Positions 24,368 through 32,673 of a stretch of DNA of 53,705 nt are shown piece by piece (position 1 is the stretch's first letter; each line of letters starts with the position of its first letter). Source of the stretch: Alkaliphilus serpentinus (GTDB taxonomy: Bacteria > Bacillota > Clostridia > Peptostreptococcales > Natronincolaceae); contig NZ_WBZB01000055.1 in assembly GCF_009017255.1 (NCBI RefSeq), forward strand, positions 1 through 53,705. The letters run 5' to 3'. The notes below the pieces were generated by a model. That model searched no databases. It worked only from the letters and a program-made list of their open reading frames with translations, and was not told where the DNA came from. The position numbers were made by a program, and so were the translations under genes.

Positions 24368-24531
24368 TATTTTGAACCCCTTATTATGATTACATAGTCC
24401 CAAAACTAATCTGATAATAGTTTTATATTATCAGTATAAAAATAAAAATACCATAAGATTTTTTCATTATCAATATGGTATTCGAAATATAAATTACAAT
24501 CACATAATACCCTAGCACTTGAGCTTTTATC

Positions 24532-25314
24532 TTAGAGTTCCTTAATAATCTTTAATTCTCTTAAATATTTAAAAACTAATTCTTTTCTATAGCCAGCATC
24601 TGAGTTTTGTCGAATATCTAAATTACATGCAAAAAACCAAGTATCTTTATCTGTTTCTATATATCCAACATACCATCCAATCTGAGGATCTACCCGCTGA
24701 GCCCATCCTGTTTTCCCTCTTAGAATATATTCAGCATTTTTTTCCTCAATCATAAGATCATTTAGAATTTGATAATTATCCTCATCAAAATCATATTCTT
24801 TATGATAAACTTTCTTCAAGAAATCGATCTGTTCTTTTGCAGATATTCTAATATCGCCTTCAAGCCAAAAACTATCAACTCTTGCTCCCACCTTTTTATT
24901 GCCGTAACTAATTTTATTTAAGTACTCTGAATACTTTTCAATTCCAACTTTTTTAGCTAGCTCCTGATAAAACCATACACAACTTGAAGGTAAAGCTGTT
25001 TTTAAGCTCTGGTCTTGATTCCATTCGAAAAGACCCTTGTCTATACCGTCCCATCTGATAATATCATTTTCATCCTTAATGATTTCTTCTTGTAAAACTA
25101 TCAATGTGTTTGGAATTTTAAATGCTGATGCAGGTAAATATCTTTGATTGGATCTTTCTTTATTAATAATAAATTCTTCTCCAGTTTTTAAAGAGGATAC
25201 AATAATTGTAGCATCTAACTTCTTATCCTCTATGTAGTTATTGGTAACAGTATTACTATTGCACCCACCTAAAGCAAGGACCAAAAATATCACTAAAAAA
25301 GTCTTTACTCTCAT
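24532..25314 (-). CDS. Class D beta-lactamase (OXA-type), lipoprotein form
   Basis: The 260-residue protein has a lipoprotein signal (LALGGC) and all class D serine beta-lactamase motifs, numbered from the ATG: nucleophile S63-x-x-K66 (SAFK), S-C-V at 111-113, YGN at 137-139, a Trp in FWLEGDIRIS where the carbamylated-Lys pocket tryptophan lies, and KTG at 201-203. It should hydrolyse beta-lactams on the outer face of the membrane. Clostridial class D enzymes such as CDD of C. difficile are close in form. The start is uncertain: TTG 25323, GTG 25317 and ATG 25314 all follow GAGAGG; the ATG is taken here. No BlaI operator was seen upstream, so control differs from the BlaI system at 33-36 kb. 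Confidence 0.9.
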   Translation of the reverse strand: MRVKTFLVIFLVLALGGCNSNTVTNNYIEDKKLDATIIVSSLKTGEEFIINKERSNQRYLPASAFKIPNTLIVLQEEIIKDENDIIRWDGIDKGLFEWNQDQSLKTALPSSCVWFYQELAKKVGIEKYSEYLNKISYGNKKVGARVDSFWLEGDIRISAKEQIDFLKKVYHKEYDFDEDNYQILNDLMIEEKNAEYILRGKTGWAQRVDPQIGWYVGYIETDKDTWFFACNLDIRQNSDAGYRKELVFKYLRELKIIKEL

Positions 25315-25545
25315 CACTTTCAAACCCTCTCTTATCCTTTTATTTTTGTAAATTCTACTTATGATTAATCAAAAATATTGTATCATTGTATATAATTATA
25401 AGGAAATTCCTATAAAATTCTTGATATTTTGTGCTATTTTTACGTATCCACTTGATTTGTAAAAAAATAAATTTTATACAATAATAACATTTTACTAAAG
25501 CGGTTTTTTTCTCCTCATAAAGTCGTTTTATATTATTACAAAGAG

Positions 25546-25588
25546 AAACCTCCTTAAGATCTATAGAAACTCGACCTTAAGGAGGTTT
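25546..25588. terminator. Bidirectional terminator after the DUF1540 gene
   Basis: A perfect 13-bp stem (25546-25558 with 25576-25588, arm AAACCTCCTTAAG) lies six bases after the DUF1540 stop codon, with T-rich sequence on both sides. Confidence 0.75.
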
Positions 25589-25593
25589 GATTT

Positions 25594-25752
25594 TTATTCT
25601 GTTTCGAAGCTACCGCAATCTGTTGCTTCTGGATTTGTAGCTCTGTTTGTATGCTTTACTACGTTAATATGGTCTAAGCTACAGAATGATTCATTTTTTG
25701 CATGATACTTACATTCATTAACTGTACATCCAATACTCTTATTTACTTTCAT
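25594..25752 (-). CDS. DUF1540 small cysteine-rich protein
   Basis: The 52-residue protein has four conserved cysteines (IGCTVNEC, FCSLD, TDCGSF) matching DUF1540, a likely metal-binding knuckle common in spore-forming Firmicutes. Function is unknown. The ATG at 25752 follows GGAGGTGTTTCA; the frame is open 12 codons upstream but without a ribosome binding site. The gene is monocistronic. Confidence 0.85.
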   Translation of the reverse strand: MKVNKSIGCTVNECKYHAKNESFCSLDHINVVKHTNRATNPEATDCGSFETE

Positions 25753-25950
25753 TGAAACACCTCCTGTTTTTTCTTTAAAAGCTTTCAATAAGCTTCATGA
25801 TTATTATCCACAAAATCTAAAATTTAATTCCTTCTAATGTGCAAGTATACTCCAAATAAAGCAGTTTTGAGTATAAAGGAATGTTAATTCTTATTCTAAA
25901 GGGGTAGGTTTTTACTAAGACTTTTAACAAATACAGAAGGTGAGATTATC

Positions 25951-26045
25951 ATGAAAATTAAAAAAAGTTGATGCTTAATAAGCTAATCGTAATATTGATT
26001 CTGGCCCTTTTAATTTACCCAATCTTGCTTTTTCTTCATCGTTAA
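25951..26045 (+). pseudogene. Short membrane peptide gene broken in an A7 run
   Basis: AAGGTGAG six bases before ATG 25951 starts a frame MKIKKS that stops at once. One extra A in the run at 25960-25966 would read MKIKKKLMLNKL and then a single hydrophobic helix ending LLFLHR before TAA at 26043, a 31-residue one-helix peptide. As written, only an inner ATG at 25971 gives a 24-residue hydrophobic peptide without a ribosome binding site. No family is recognised. Confidence 0.4.
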
Positions 26046-26126
26046 ATATTTTGTTTGTTTATACCCCTTAGAATAACATGACATATTCCGCTACTACCTT
26101 TTCTATTGATTGTCTTGACATAAAAA
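26046..26126. other. Gene-free remainder of the 25.75-26.2 kb gap
   Basis: Apart from the short peptide frame and the EFR1 terminator, nothing recognisable lies between the DUF1540 start at 25752 and 26203. Bases 25753-25950 should hold the DUF1540 promoter, but no clear -35/-10 pair was found. Confidence 0.3.
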
Positions 26127-26167
26127 ACACCTCCGATTTGAAGGATATTAATTCAAATCGAAGGTGT
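26127..26167 (-). terminator. Terminator of the EFR1 ferredoxin gene
   Basis: A 16-bp stem with one mismatch (26127-26142 with 26152-26167) is followed on the minus strand by TTTTTTATG, 36 bases past the stop codon at 26203. Confidence 0.85.
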
Positions 26168-26202
26168 CATCATAACTGTCACTTTTTGTACAGTAGTAGG
26201 AT

Positions 26203-26964
26203 CTAATTGCCATTTATACCGATATACTGCTTTTTTACTTTTTCATGCCGCAAAACTGTAATTGCCTTTCTTGGACATGCATTTACACATCTATAACAAA
26301 GGGTGCACTGGCCATTTTGAATCACCTTATTGTCTTTAGTTTCTAGATTATTCATGGGACAGATTCTAGTACATAACAAACAAGAATTACAATCAGAATT
26401 TATTCTTACGTCTTTCTTTGCTTTTTCCTCAATTTTATAGAAATAAACCCTTTGTGCAATAAGACCTAGGTATCTTGAAAAAACATTAAACCCCCGTCTT
26501 TTTATAATGCCTTTTTTTATGTTAATACAAATTTTATAGGTTTTCTTATCTGCGTTTATAACATATTTCTCTATTTTTTCTTTATTGGACATAGGATAGA
26601 AAAATAAATTGCATATATTACTAGGCATATTAAAATGTTCAGCATAAATAACACGATAATCTATATCCCTTAATAATTCAGTGAAAACCCTTGCTCCATC
26701 TCCAGAAAAGAGATTTTGAGTGGTAAGTATAATAATTTTTTTGCCATTTAGATGATATTTATACTTTGTTACAAATTCACGCATAATCAATGGCACGCAA
26801 GAACCATATATCGGATAGCAAAAACAAACTGTTTCAGCAGAAGAAATCTTATTGCCAAAATCAACACTTTCTTCTATTGAGTAATGTTGAGCTCTCATAA
26901 GTTTTGAAAAGGATTCTGCTATATATTTAGTGTTTCCGGTTCCAGAAAAATATAAAGTTAGCAT
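26203..26964 (-). CDS. EFR1-family ferredoxin (flavodoxin plus 2[4Fe-4S])
   Basis: The 253-residue protein begins MLTLYFSGTGNTKYIAESF, the FMN phosphate loop of the EFR1 flavodoxin domain, and ends with two ferredoxin motifs, CNSCLLCTRICP and CTLCYRCVNACP. It should shuttle electrons between NAD(P)H or ferredoxin pools and an unknown acceptor in the cytoplasm. The ATG at 26964 follows GGAGGGAATCT; the frame extends 12 codons upstream without a site. Two repeat copies lie beyond its start side at 27059-27109. Confidence 0.9.
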   Translation of the reverse strand: MLTLYFSGTGNTKYIAESFSKLMRAQHYSIEESVDFGNKISSAETVCFCYPIYGSCVPLIMREFVTKYKYHLNGKKIIILTTQNLFSGDGARVFTELLRDIDYRVIYAEHFNMPSNICNLFFYPMSNKEKIEKYVINADKKTYKICINIKKGIIKRRGFNVFSRYLGLIAQRVYFYKIEEKAKKDVRINSDCNSCLLCTRICPMNNLETKDNKVIQNGQCTLCYRCVNACPRKAITVLRHEKVKKQYIGINGN

Positions 26965-27058
26965 AGATTCCCTCCTCTTTGTGGTGCTGATTATTGTCAT
27001 GATTTAGTATTCAACAAATAACAGTTTTTCCCTTCTTTAGATTCAAATTCCTTCAGAG

Positions 27059-27109
27059 AGCACAAGGGGACGGTTCCGAGAGAGCACAAGGGGACGGTTC
27101 CTGTGTGTC
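27059..27109 (+). repeat. Two tandem GGGGACGGTTCC hairpin repeats
   Basis: Two plus-oriented copies: 27059-27077 (right arm missing) and 27082-27109 (right arm TGTGTGTC). The first is joined to the second by GAGAGAG. They lie between the divergent EFR1 and SDR genes. Confidence 0.9.
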
Positions 27110-27243
27110 GTATAGCTTCCTCTCGGTAGCGATTTCACAAGAGCTGATTCTTCACTAATTTTTTAGGGTATAAATTAAATAATGAGATTATATGGGTTTT
27201 CTTAAAACCTAATAAAATAGTTTAAAAAGGAGGATGAAAATTT

Positions 27244-27993
27244 ATGAAACTTAGAGACAAAGTAGCTGTTGTTACTGGGGCAGGCTCGGGAAACGGACGT
27301 GCTATAGCTATGGAGTTTGCTAAGGAAGGTGCCAAGGTTGTAATTATTAATAGGACTAGGGAAAATGGTGATGAGACCTTAATGAAAATTAAAGATATGA
27401 AGGGCGAAGGTATTTCCTTAGAAGCCGACGTATCAAACTCCAAGGAGTTTAAAGAAGCCATTGATAAAGCCCTTGAATATTATGGAAGAATTGACATAAT
27501 GGTTAATAATGCAGGTATTTTTGATGGACAGGATTATGAAACAACCGATGAAGAAACCTTTGAAAAGATTATTAATGTAAATCTTAAAGGAGTGTTTTTA
27601 GGTACAAAATTTGTATTAGATAATATGCTTAAAAACCAAAAGGGGGTAATTATTAATATAGCTTCTGTTGCAGGTATTAGAGGAGGGTTAGGTAGCCCCG
27701 CCTATACCGCATCTAAGCATGGTATCATTGGTCTAACCGGTGACGCTGCTACCAATTATGGTAAGGATGGTGTTAGATCCATTGCAATTTGCCCTGGTAT
27801 GATAGAAACCAGTATGACCAAGGATATACTAGAGGATCCATCGGAGGAAACTCAGCAGTTGATTGATTCTATACCTCTACAAAGAACTGGTAAACCTGAG
27901 GATATCGGGAAGCTTGCTGTATTTTTAGCCTCCGACGACTCAAGCTATATTAATGGTACACCCATTGTCATCGACGGTGGATTGGTGACATAA
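27244..27993 (+). CDS. Short-chain dehydrogenase/reductase (SDR)
   Basis: The 249-residue enzyme is a classical SDR: TGAGSGNG cofactor loop at 11-18, NNAG at 88-91, Asn113, and the catalytic Ser141, Tyr154 and Lys158. ICPGMIETSM and the IDGG end are typical of the FabG-like group. An Arg after the second strand (INRTREN) favours NADPH. It should reduce a carbonyl or oxidise an alcohol; the substrate cannot be read from the sequence. GGAGG lies ten bases before the ATG. The gene is monocistronic, with a repeat copy 26 bases after the stop. Confidence 0.92.
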   Translation: MKLRDKVAVVTGAGSGNGRAIAMEFAKEGAKVVIINRTRENGDETLMKIKDMKGEGISLEADVSNSKEFKEAIDKALEYYGRIDIMVNNAGIFDGQDYETTDEETFEKIINVNLKGVFLGTKFVLDNMLKNQKGVIINIASVAGIRGGLGSPAYTASKHGIIGLTGDAATNYGKDGVRSIAICPGMIETSMTKDILEDPSEETQQLIDSIPLQRTGKPEDIGKLAVFLASDDSSYINGTPIVIDGGLVT

Positions 27994-28019
27994 AATATTG
28001 CTCTTATAGTGATTGGCAA

Positions 28020-28048
28020 CGACACACAGGAACCGTCCCTGTGTGTTC
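28020..28048 (-). repeat. GGGACGGTTCC hairpin repeat, copy 8
   Basis: Minus-oriented copy with one G lost from the core (GGGACGGTTCC) and compensating arms ACACACA/TGTGTGT. One AGAACACA unit precedes it. It interrupts the small gene read on the minus strand from 28142. Confidence 0.88.
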
Positions 28049-28142
28049 TGTGTGTTCTTGGCTGTATCTTTTCACATTTGCTAATAATAGATGATACAAC
28101 TTGTAATGCTTTTGATGATTCTTCTTTTGAGTATTTTCCCAT
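28049..28142 (-). pseudogene. 5' part of a small conserved-looking gene cut by a repeat
   Basis: From ATG 28142 (AGAGGTG seven bases upstream) the frame reads MGKYSKEESSKALQVVSS then IISKCEKIQ in normal clostridial codon use, and then runs into the repeat copy at 28020-28048 and on into the SDR 3' end. The natural C-terminus is missing, so the repeat appears to have entered or replaced the 3' end. I recall similar short helical proteins in clostridia but cannot name a family. Confidence 0.5.
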
Positions 28143-28198
28143 GACATTTCACCTCTTGACTGTTTTGTTTACCCAAATTGCGTATAATTAAGGGAGTA

Positions 28199-28236
28199 GA
28201 ACCCCGTGAATCCCTTAGCAAAGGGATTGAGGTTTT
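28199..28236 (+). terminator. Nested hairpin between SDR and GNAT genes
   Basis: AATCCCTT (28209-28216) and AAGGGATT (28221-28228) form a stem with a four-base loop, flanked by AACC/GGTT pairing, then TTTTC on the plus strand. A TATAAT at 28183-28188 lies just upstream, so a short transcript is possible. AATCCCTTA occurs again near 28270. Confidence 0.35.
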
Positions 28237-28290
28237 CTTCTATACTCTATCCTGGATGACTTCTTAAATGAATCCCTTAAATGAGCACGA

Positions 28291-28863
28291 CTAACCTTTA
28301 TAATAATCTTCCCTGAGAATCCCATATATCTCTAAATCCACTAGCCCTTTACCTGACCACAATCTAGCTTGCCTTACTAATCCTTCCTTGATGAATCCGT
28401 TCTTTAGCAATACCTTTTTCGAAGCAACATTGTCTGGCATAACTTCGGCATGGATACGATTAATTTCTGCCACTTCAAACAGAAAAGTGATTAATCTCCT
28501 TACAGCTTCAGATGCTATTCCCCTTCCCCATTGATCTTCCGCCAAGAAGTATCCTATGGTTACCATATTAACCTTTTGATTAAAATCCATTGCTTCAATA
28601 ATTCCAACCAGCCTGCTGTTATCATTTTTTGAATACACACCCCATTTAATCCTGCTCTTCTTATTGTAGTCTCTCTCAAAATGGCCAATCATGTTTTCGA
28701 CTGTATTAATATTGCGCTTTGGTAAAATCCCACAAAATTCAAATACCTTGTCATTATTATAGATCGAAAATACTTCTTTTACATCCTCTTTTTCAATTCC
28801 TTTTAATATTAAGTTTGAAGACTCTAAAACAGGAAATTTCCCAAACAATATATCATTCTTCAT
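28291..28863 (-). CDS. GNAT acetyltransferase (RimJ/RimL type)
   Basis: The 190-residue protein matches ribosomal-protein-type N-acetyltransferases: LESSNLILKGIEKEDVKEVF at the start, the acetyl-CoA loop AEDQWGRGIASEAVRRLI (Q/RxxGxG/A form), and ASKKVLLKNGFIKEGLVRQA at the end. The acceptor is unknown. The ATG at 28863 is four codons after a GTG that could also start; GGTGG and AAGG precede it. It lies 22 bases after a truncated AraC-type gene read in the same direction. Confidence 0.88.
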   Translation of the reverse strand: MKNDILFGKFPVLESSNLILKGIEKEDVKEVFSIYNNDKVFEFCGILPKRNINTVENMIGHFERDYNKKSRIKWGVYSKNDNSRLVGIIEAMDFNQKVNMVTIGYFLAEDQWGRGIASEAVRRLITFLFEVAEINRIHAEVMPDNVASKKVLLKNGFIKEGLVRQARLWSGKGLVDLEIYGILREDYYKG

Positions 28864-28885
28864 CTTTCCTTCCACCTTTTTTGAT

Positions 28886-29116
28886 TTATTTGATAGGTAT
28901 ATATATTTCCATTGACATGTTCCCAGGGTATACCGACTTGCATACGTCGGTTACCTCAAAGTCCGGCCCCTCTTCCCTTTCATAATTGGAATTTGGCAGC
29001 CATGTCCCGTAGATATATCTCCAGGTGTTTTGAGCTGTTTCAACCGAACCATTTATTTTGAATACAGCATATTTCCCCCATTCAAAACCGGCTATATAAG
29101 TTTTGCTTAAGTTCAC
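28886..29116 (-). pseudogene. C-terminal fragment of an AraC/GyrI-like effector-domain regulator
   Basis: The 76-residue frame contains only the end of the effector-binding domain (FEWGKYAVFKINGSV, TWRYIYGTWLPNSN, MSMEIYIPIK), closely similar in pattern to the end of the full-length regulator at 23501-24367. The frame is open only about ten codons further upstream and no HTH region follows, so the DNA-binding half has been deleted. The first codon is a GTG without a good ribosome binding site. Confidence 0.75.
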
Positions 29117-29148
29117 AATATCGGGCTTATGGATATTTAAATTCCCAT

Positions 29149-29421
29149 GTGACTTTTAACAAAATGACTTTACTCGTTTTAATAGTAGCTTTATCCATAT
29201 TTTTTTCTGCATGTGGAAGTAAAGAAAAGAGTAGAGGCAATAATTCTAACGAAAATGCACCATCAATTGAGTATTATTCTTCTATTGATGAAGATGGCTT
29301 GATTACTATCAGTGATGATGTTTTCAAGGCAGTTAATCAAAGAGAATATATAAAATTCCAAGATGGTGAACATGCTACGTATAGTTTTATTTACTGGCAT
29401 GACTACCATATTATATCATAA
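29149..29421 (+). CDS. Small putative lipoprotein
   Basis: The 90-residue frame has a hydrophobic signal and lipobox (FFSACG) followed by a Ser/Asn-rich linker and a short polar region. No family is recognised. It may be a truncated remnant, because no ribosome binding site is evident before the GTG at 29149 or the ATG at 29164, and lipoproteins of this form are usually longer. It starts 32 bases from the truncated regulator, at an apparent rearrangement junction. Confidence 0.45.
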   Translation: MTFNKMTLLVLIVALSIFFSACGSKEKSRGNNSNENAPSIEYYSSIDEDGLITISDDVFKAVNQREYIKFQDGEHATYSFIYWHDYHIIS

Positions 29422-29483
29422 ATAGACAATGATATTGGCTTTTTTTGTTATTTAAATCAGATATTTTGAAGTGTAAATCCTTG

Positions 29484-29497
29484 GTGTAAGGTTACAC
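29484..29497. promoter_or_regulatory. 14-bp perfect palindrome upstream of an AraC-type gene
   Basis: GTGTAAGGTTACAC reads the same on both strands and lies between a TTGGTG and a TAAACT, spaced like promoter elements. It resembles MerR-type or other dimer operators and lies 168 bases upstream of the regulator at 29665. A TATAAT lies nearer the gene at about 29556. Confidence 0.4.
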
Positions 29498-29664
29498 TGC
29501 GCTAAACTTCCAAATTTTATATGACCACTTAAGAAAAACTCCTGCGCCAATGGTATAATCATTTATAAGGATTTTTTTGATTGGTATAAACTCCAAAAAG
29601 GGCATTGACCGTCAAGCTAAACTGTTTACTCACATGTTATTCTTTTTATAAGGAGGTGCTAAGA

Positions 29665-30573
29665 ATGCACGCATGGGAACAAATACAAATAACCGTAGAC
29701 TATATTGAGGAACATATTTCAGAGGAAATAAGAATTGAAAACCTGGCTAAACTTGCATCACTATCGCAGTTTTATTATCAGAGACTATTTACCCGATTGG
29801 TTAAGAAGCCTGTAATGGAGTATGTTAAACTGCGCCGTCTTGCAAAAGCATCAGTTGATTTACTAGACAAAAGAAAACGAATTCTGGATGTCGCTTTGAA
29901 TTCTGGATTTTCCTCCCACGAAACTCTAACACGAACATTTAAGGATGCTTATGGAATGACACCGGAGGAGTATCGGGCCAATCCAGTTTGGTTGAATAAC
30001 TTTGTAAAACCGCAACTGCTTTTAAATTACACCTTAGTCGATGAAAATGTACCATTGATTGCCGATGGGATTGTACTGGAGATCACACGACGACAAGTTT
30101 CATCCTCTCAATTTTTCATAGGACTTACAGTAGAAGAACCCATTAATGGGATGCCGGGAGGTGGTGAAACCGGCGTAGACACACTGGGAAAATTGTGGGA
30201 TACTTTCCACCAAAGGAAATCCACTATACCTGAATTAAAAGGGGAGGGCGATGAACTGGGCGTTGCTTATACCGGAACAAAGGAAGGCTATTATCGATAT
30301 TTTGCGGGAGCAGAAGCTATGTCAAACAAAACGCTGGAAGGTTATTCTTTTTGGGAGCTACCCAAAGGAGAATATATCGTCTGTTCTTTCGAAGGGGAGG
30401 ATTTCCATCATCTTATAATGGATACGGTGTATAAGGCCCACAAATACCTGTTTGAAACATGGCTTCCCAATCATAAACTCCATGTCAAGCCCTTTGCAGC
30501 AGAGCGCTATACCAGTCATAGCCCCGATACAACATCAATGGAAATATGGGTTTTGCCAGAAGTCTTGGAATAA
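29665..30573 (+). CDS. AraC-family regulator with GyrI-like effector-binding domain
   Basis: The 302-residue protein has two AraC-type HTH motifs (IENLAKLASLSQFYYQRLFTRL region and ILDVALNSGFSSHETLTRTFKDAYGMTPEEYR) and a GyrI-like ligand domain (GLTVEEPINGMPGGGETG, LPKGEYIVCSFEGEDF, TSMEIWVLPEV). It should activate transcription on binding a drug-like ligand. AAGGAGG lies before the ATG at 29665; 20 upstream in-frame codons lack a site. A DUF3788 gene follows 33 bases later, probably in the same transcript. Confidence 0.92.
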   Translation: MHAWEQIQITVDYIEEHISEEIRIENLAKLASLSQFYYQRLFTRLVKKPVMEYVKLRRLAKASVDLLDKRKRILDVALNSGFSSHETLTRTFKDAYGMTPEEYRANPVWLNNFVKPQLLLNYTLVDENVPLIADGIVLEITRRQVSSSQFFIGLTVEEPINGMPGGGETGVDTLGKLWDTFHQRKSTIPELKGEGDELGVAYTGTKEGYYRYFAGAEAMSNKTLEGYSFWELPKGEYIVCSFEGEDFHHLIMDTVYKAHKYLFETWLPNHKLHVKPFAAERYTSHSPDTTSMEIWVLPEVLE

Positions 30574-30606
30574 GAGAATAAACATTTTTTCGGAGGTGGA
30601 ACTCAT

Positions 30607-31032
30607 ATGGACTGGAATTTACTCTACAATGAAAGCACCCCTCCCAGCATGGACAGTATCATCAAATATGTGAGTAGTGAACTATGGGAGGAACTGAATT
30701 CCTTTTTGGAAGGTACCTATAAGATTCAGCCTAAATTTTCTTATAGCAGATGCTCCATGCAGCCTGGTTGGAATGTGAAATATGAAAAAAGCGGGAAGTC
30801 TCTGTGTAGACTCTACCCGATGGAGGGGTTTTTCATTGCCCTTGTAGTGATTGGTAACAAAGAAAGTTTTGAAATCGAACTGATGTTGCATTCCTTTAGC
30901 AAATACACACAGAGTTTATTGCAATGTACAACTAATTCTGCTGGAGGCCGCTGGCTGATGATAAATGTTACTGAACCAGAAATTTTGGAAGATGTAATCC
31001 GTTTGGTTCAAATAAGGGCAAAGTCAAAATAA
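30607..31032 (+). CDS. DUF3788 family protein
   Basis: The 141-residue protein matches DUF3788 (ELWEELNSFLEGTYKIQP, YSRCSMQPGWNVKYEKSGKSLCRLYP, GRWLMINVTEPEILEDV). Family members are small cytoplasmic proteins often placed beside AraC/GyrI-like regulators; the fold resembles YdhG/GyrI-type ligand-binding proteins and function is unknown. CGGAGGTGG precedes the ATG. It ends at a strong terminator. Confidence 0.85.
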   Translation: MDWNLLYNESTPPSMDSIIKYVSSELWEELNSFLEGTYKIQPKFSYSRCSMQPGWNVKYEKSGKSLCRLYPMEGFFIALVVIGNKESFEIELMLHSFSKYTQSLLQCTTNSAGGRWLMINVTEPEILEDVIRLVQIRAKSK

Positions 31033-31051
31033 TATGTTATTAATTAAAAAA

Positions 31052-31082
31052 GGCACTCTACTAAATTACATTGTAGAGTGCC
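31052..31082 (+). terminator. Terminator after the DUF3788 gene
   Basis: A perfect 10-bp stem GGCACTCTAC/GTAGAGTGCC (31052-31061 with 31073-31082) lies 20 bases after the stop codon, with A-rich sequence before and TTGCATT after it. It may also serve the minus-strand gene ending at 31117. Confidence 0.8.
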
Positions 31083-31116
31083 TTGCATTAAAAGTATCAA
31101 AAACTATAATATTAGA

Positions 31117-32190
31117 TTAAATGCTTCTTTCTTCATACTCAAAGGGTTCTTCGACAGAGTAAATTTCATGAAAAAATCCTTTAAATGGAATATCATCTTC
31201 CATACACTTAATGAGATAAGACAGTTCTTCATCACACTCTAAATCCTCACCATTGTTCCTCATTACCTCGAAAGCATCTATGATGTTTTCCATGATAACT
31301 ACTTTGATAAAAAGTGGAAGCTTTTCCAGCATAGAATGATCAATTTCTGTCTCTGATTGGTAACCCCCCAGAACCTCATCAAAGTAATCCTTCATAAACC
31401 TTTTGCGTTTATCTGCATCCTGTTCAAATTGTATCCAGCCTACCCCGTGTGTCCATATATTTGCTAGGTCATACATATACCAACAGAAACAGGAATTATC
31501 GAAATCAAAAACTGTGATTTGTCCTGTATCAAAATCAATCATGTAATTTCCATCGCTATAATCAAAATGTACCATACCAAAGCTTTCATGATTTCTGTCC
31601 AATCCCTCTAAAGTTTTAAGCAACTCTAAAAGTTTCTCCTTTAAAAGGGGTAGTGTATTGGGTATTAGTTTATTGATATATGCAGTATTGTATTTATCAA
31701 AAAAACTATATCGACGATGAAGGGGAGTATATCCCTTCGACAGTTGGTGCATCTTCCCCAGTACTTTCCCGCAGTTATAAAAGTATTCGGTAATAGAGAC
31801 ACCTTCCCGATACCGATAATTATTTTCCGCAAGCATTTTCCCTCTGGCCTTGTTAAATACACAGACATAAAAGCCTTGATCATTATAGGTTATCTCCTCT
31901 AGCAGATTTCCCTTCTGAGAAATGACTACATTCGAGACACTTGCACCATGTTCAAATAGATACTGGATATATTCAACTTCACCTTGGAAGTCCTCACGAC
32001 TCCTGTCATCCAAGAAGGAAATTCTGATAATTTTTGCACCAGCACCTTCTTTTTCACAGGTATAAGCAAGATTTCTTCCTCCTTCATGTGCCTTAATAGG
32101 GAGGATTTCATAACCTTCCAACCCGTACAATTCTAATATCACAGGAATTAAATATTGATCACTGATTTTTAATACTTCATTATAAGTCAT
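31117..32190 (-). CDS. Aminoglycoside phosphotransferase (APH)-like kinase
   Basis: The 357-residue protein has the APH/choline-kinase fold: catalytic loop HFDYSDGN (Brenner motif HxDxxxxN) and the DFG-like FDFDNS, both near residues 205-235. Related enzymes are homoserine, methylthioribose or antibiotic kinases; a spore-coat CotS-like role is another possibility. The substrate is not evident. GGAGAG precedes the ATG. It stands alone and converges with the DUF3788 gene. Confidence 0.82.
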   Translation of the reverse strand: MTYNEVLKISDQYLIPVILELYGLEGYEILPIKAHEGGRNLAYTCEKEGAGAKIIRISFLDDRSREDFQGEVEYIQYLFEHGASVSNVVISQKGNLLEEITYNDQGFYVCVFNKARGKMLAENNYRYREGVSITEYFYNCGKVLGKMHQLSKGYTPLHRRYSFFDKYNTAYINKLIPNTLPLLKEKLLELLKTLEGLDRNHESFGMVHFDYSDGNYMIDFDTGQITVFDFDNSCFCWYMYDLANIWTHGVGWIQFEQDADKRKRFMKDYFDEVLGGYQSETEIDHSMLEKLPLFIKVVIMENIIDAFEVMRNNGEDLECDEELSYLIKCMEDDIPFKGFFHEIYSVEEPFEYEERSI

Positions 32191-32242
32191 AATTCTCTCC
32201 TTTATTGACGGAGAGCTACAATATGGTCACTCCCCATGCAAG

Positions 32243-32270
32243 CAACACAAGGGGACGGTTCCTTTGTGTC
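32243..32270 (+). repeat. GGGGACGGTTCC hairpin repeat, copy 9
   Basis: Plus-oriented copy with near-perfect arms ACACAA and TTTGTGTC. It lies about 50 bases upstream of the APH-like gene's start codon, where it would be read in its 5' leader or promoter region. Confidence 0.92.
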
Positions 32271-32579
32271 GTTCAAATAAATATTGCTTTATGTCCTTAA
32301 TTAAATCAATATTAGAGTCCTCTACGGTAGTGCTATTAACTGGATTACTAGTGTTTTTCTTATATCCATCGCCCCTTAAATCTGGTCTAAATTCCTATTT
32401 ATTCTATTATACCTTAAAAAAACGTCTTAAGATATTAAGATATTTTCATACAATTTCAAATATTATGTAAGTTTGCATAGTGCTTAAAAACATGTAGAAA
32501 AGAGATGGCAGAGAGTTACGTAGTCACAGAAGCCCACGCCGTCTTTTCGCCGTCGTAACACCCACAACTATTTAAAAAA

Positions 32580-32615
32580 AATAAAACCACTTAAAACTCA
32601 AATCGTCTCAAGTGG
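32580..32615 (-). terminator. Terminator beyond the permease remnant
   Basis: On the minus strand CCACTTGA pairs with TTAAGTGG (32587-32594 with 32608-32615) and TTTTATTTTTTTT follows. It would end transcripts coming from the small membrane gene at 33078 or the decayed permease. Confidence 0.75.
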
Positions 32616-32673
32616 CTATTATATCGTCTATAACCCTAGTAAATATAACTGTTTAATAGGTCTTTGATTTTTC

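Larger units (their letters stand above)
32191..32673. other. Gene-poor region with repeat copy and terminator
   Basis: No gene is seen between the APH-like gene and the permease remnant. It contains the repeat copy at 32243, a GC-richer patch at 32515-32565 with several CG dinucleotides, and a minus-strand terminator at 32580. Confidence 0.4.

Noticed and set aside
27222-27461. Minus-strand ORF opposite the SDR gene
   Set aside because: It is antisense to a clear SDR with complete catalytic residues and has no ribosome binding site.
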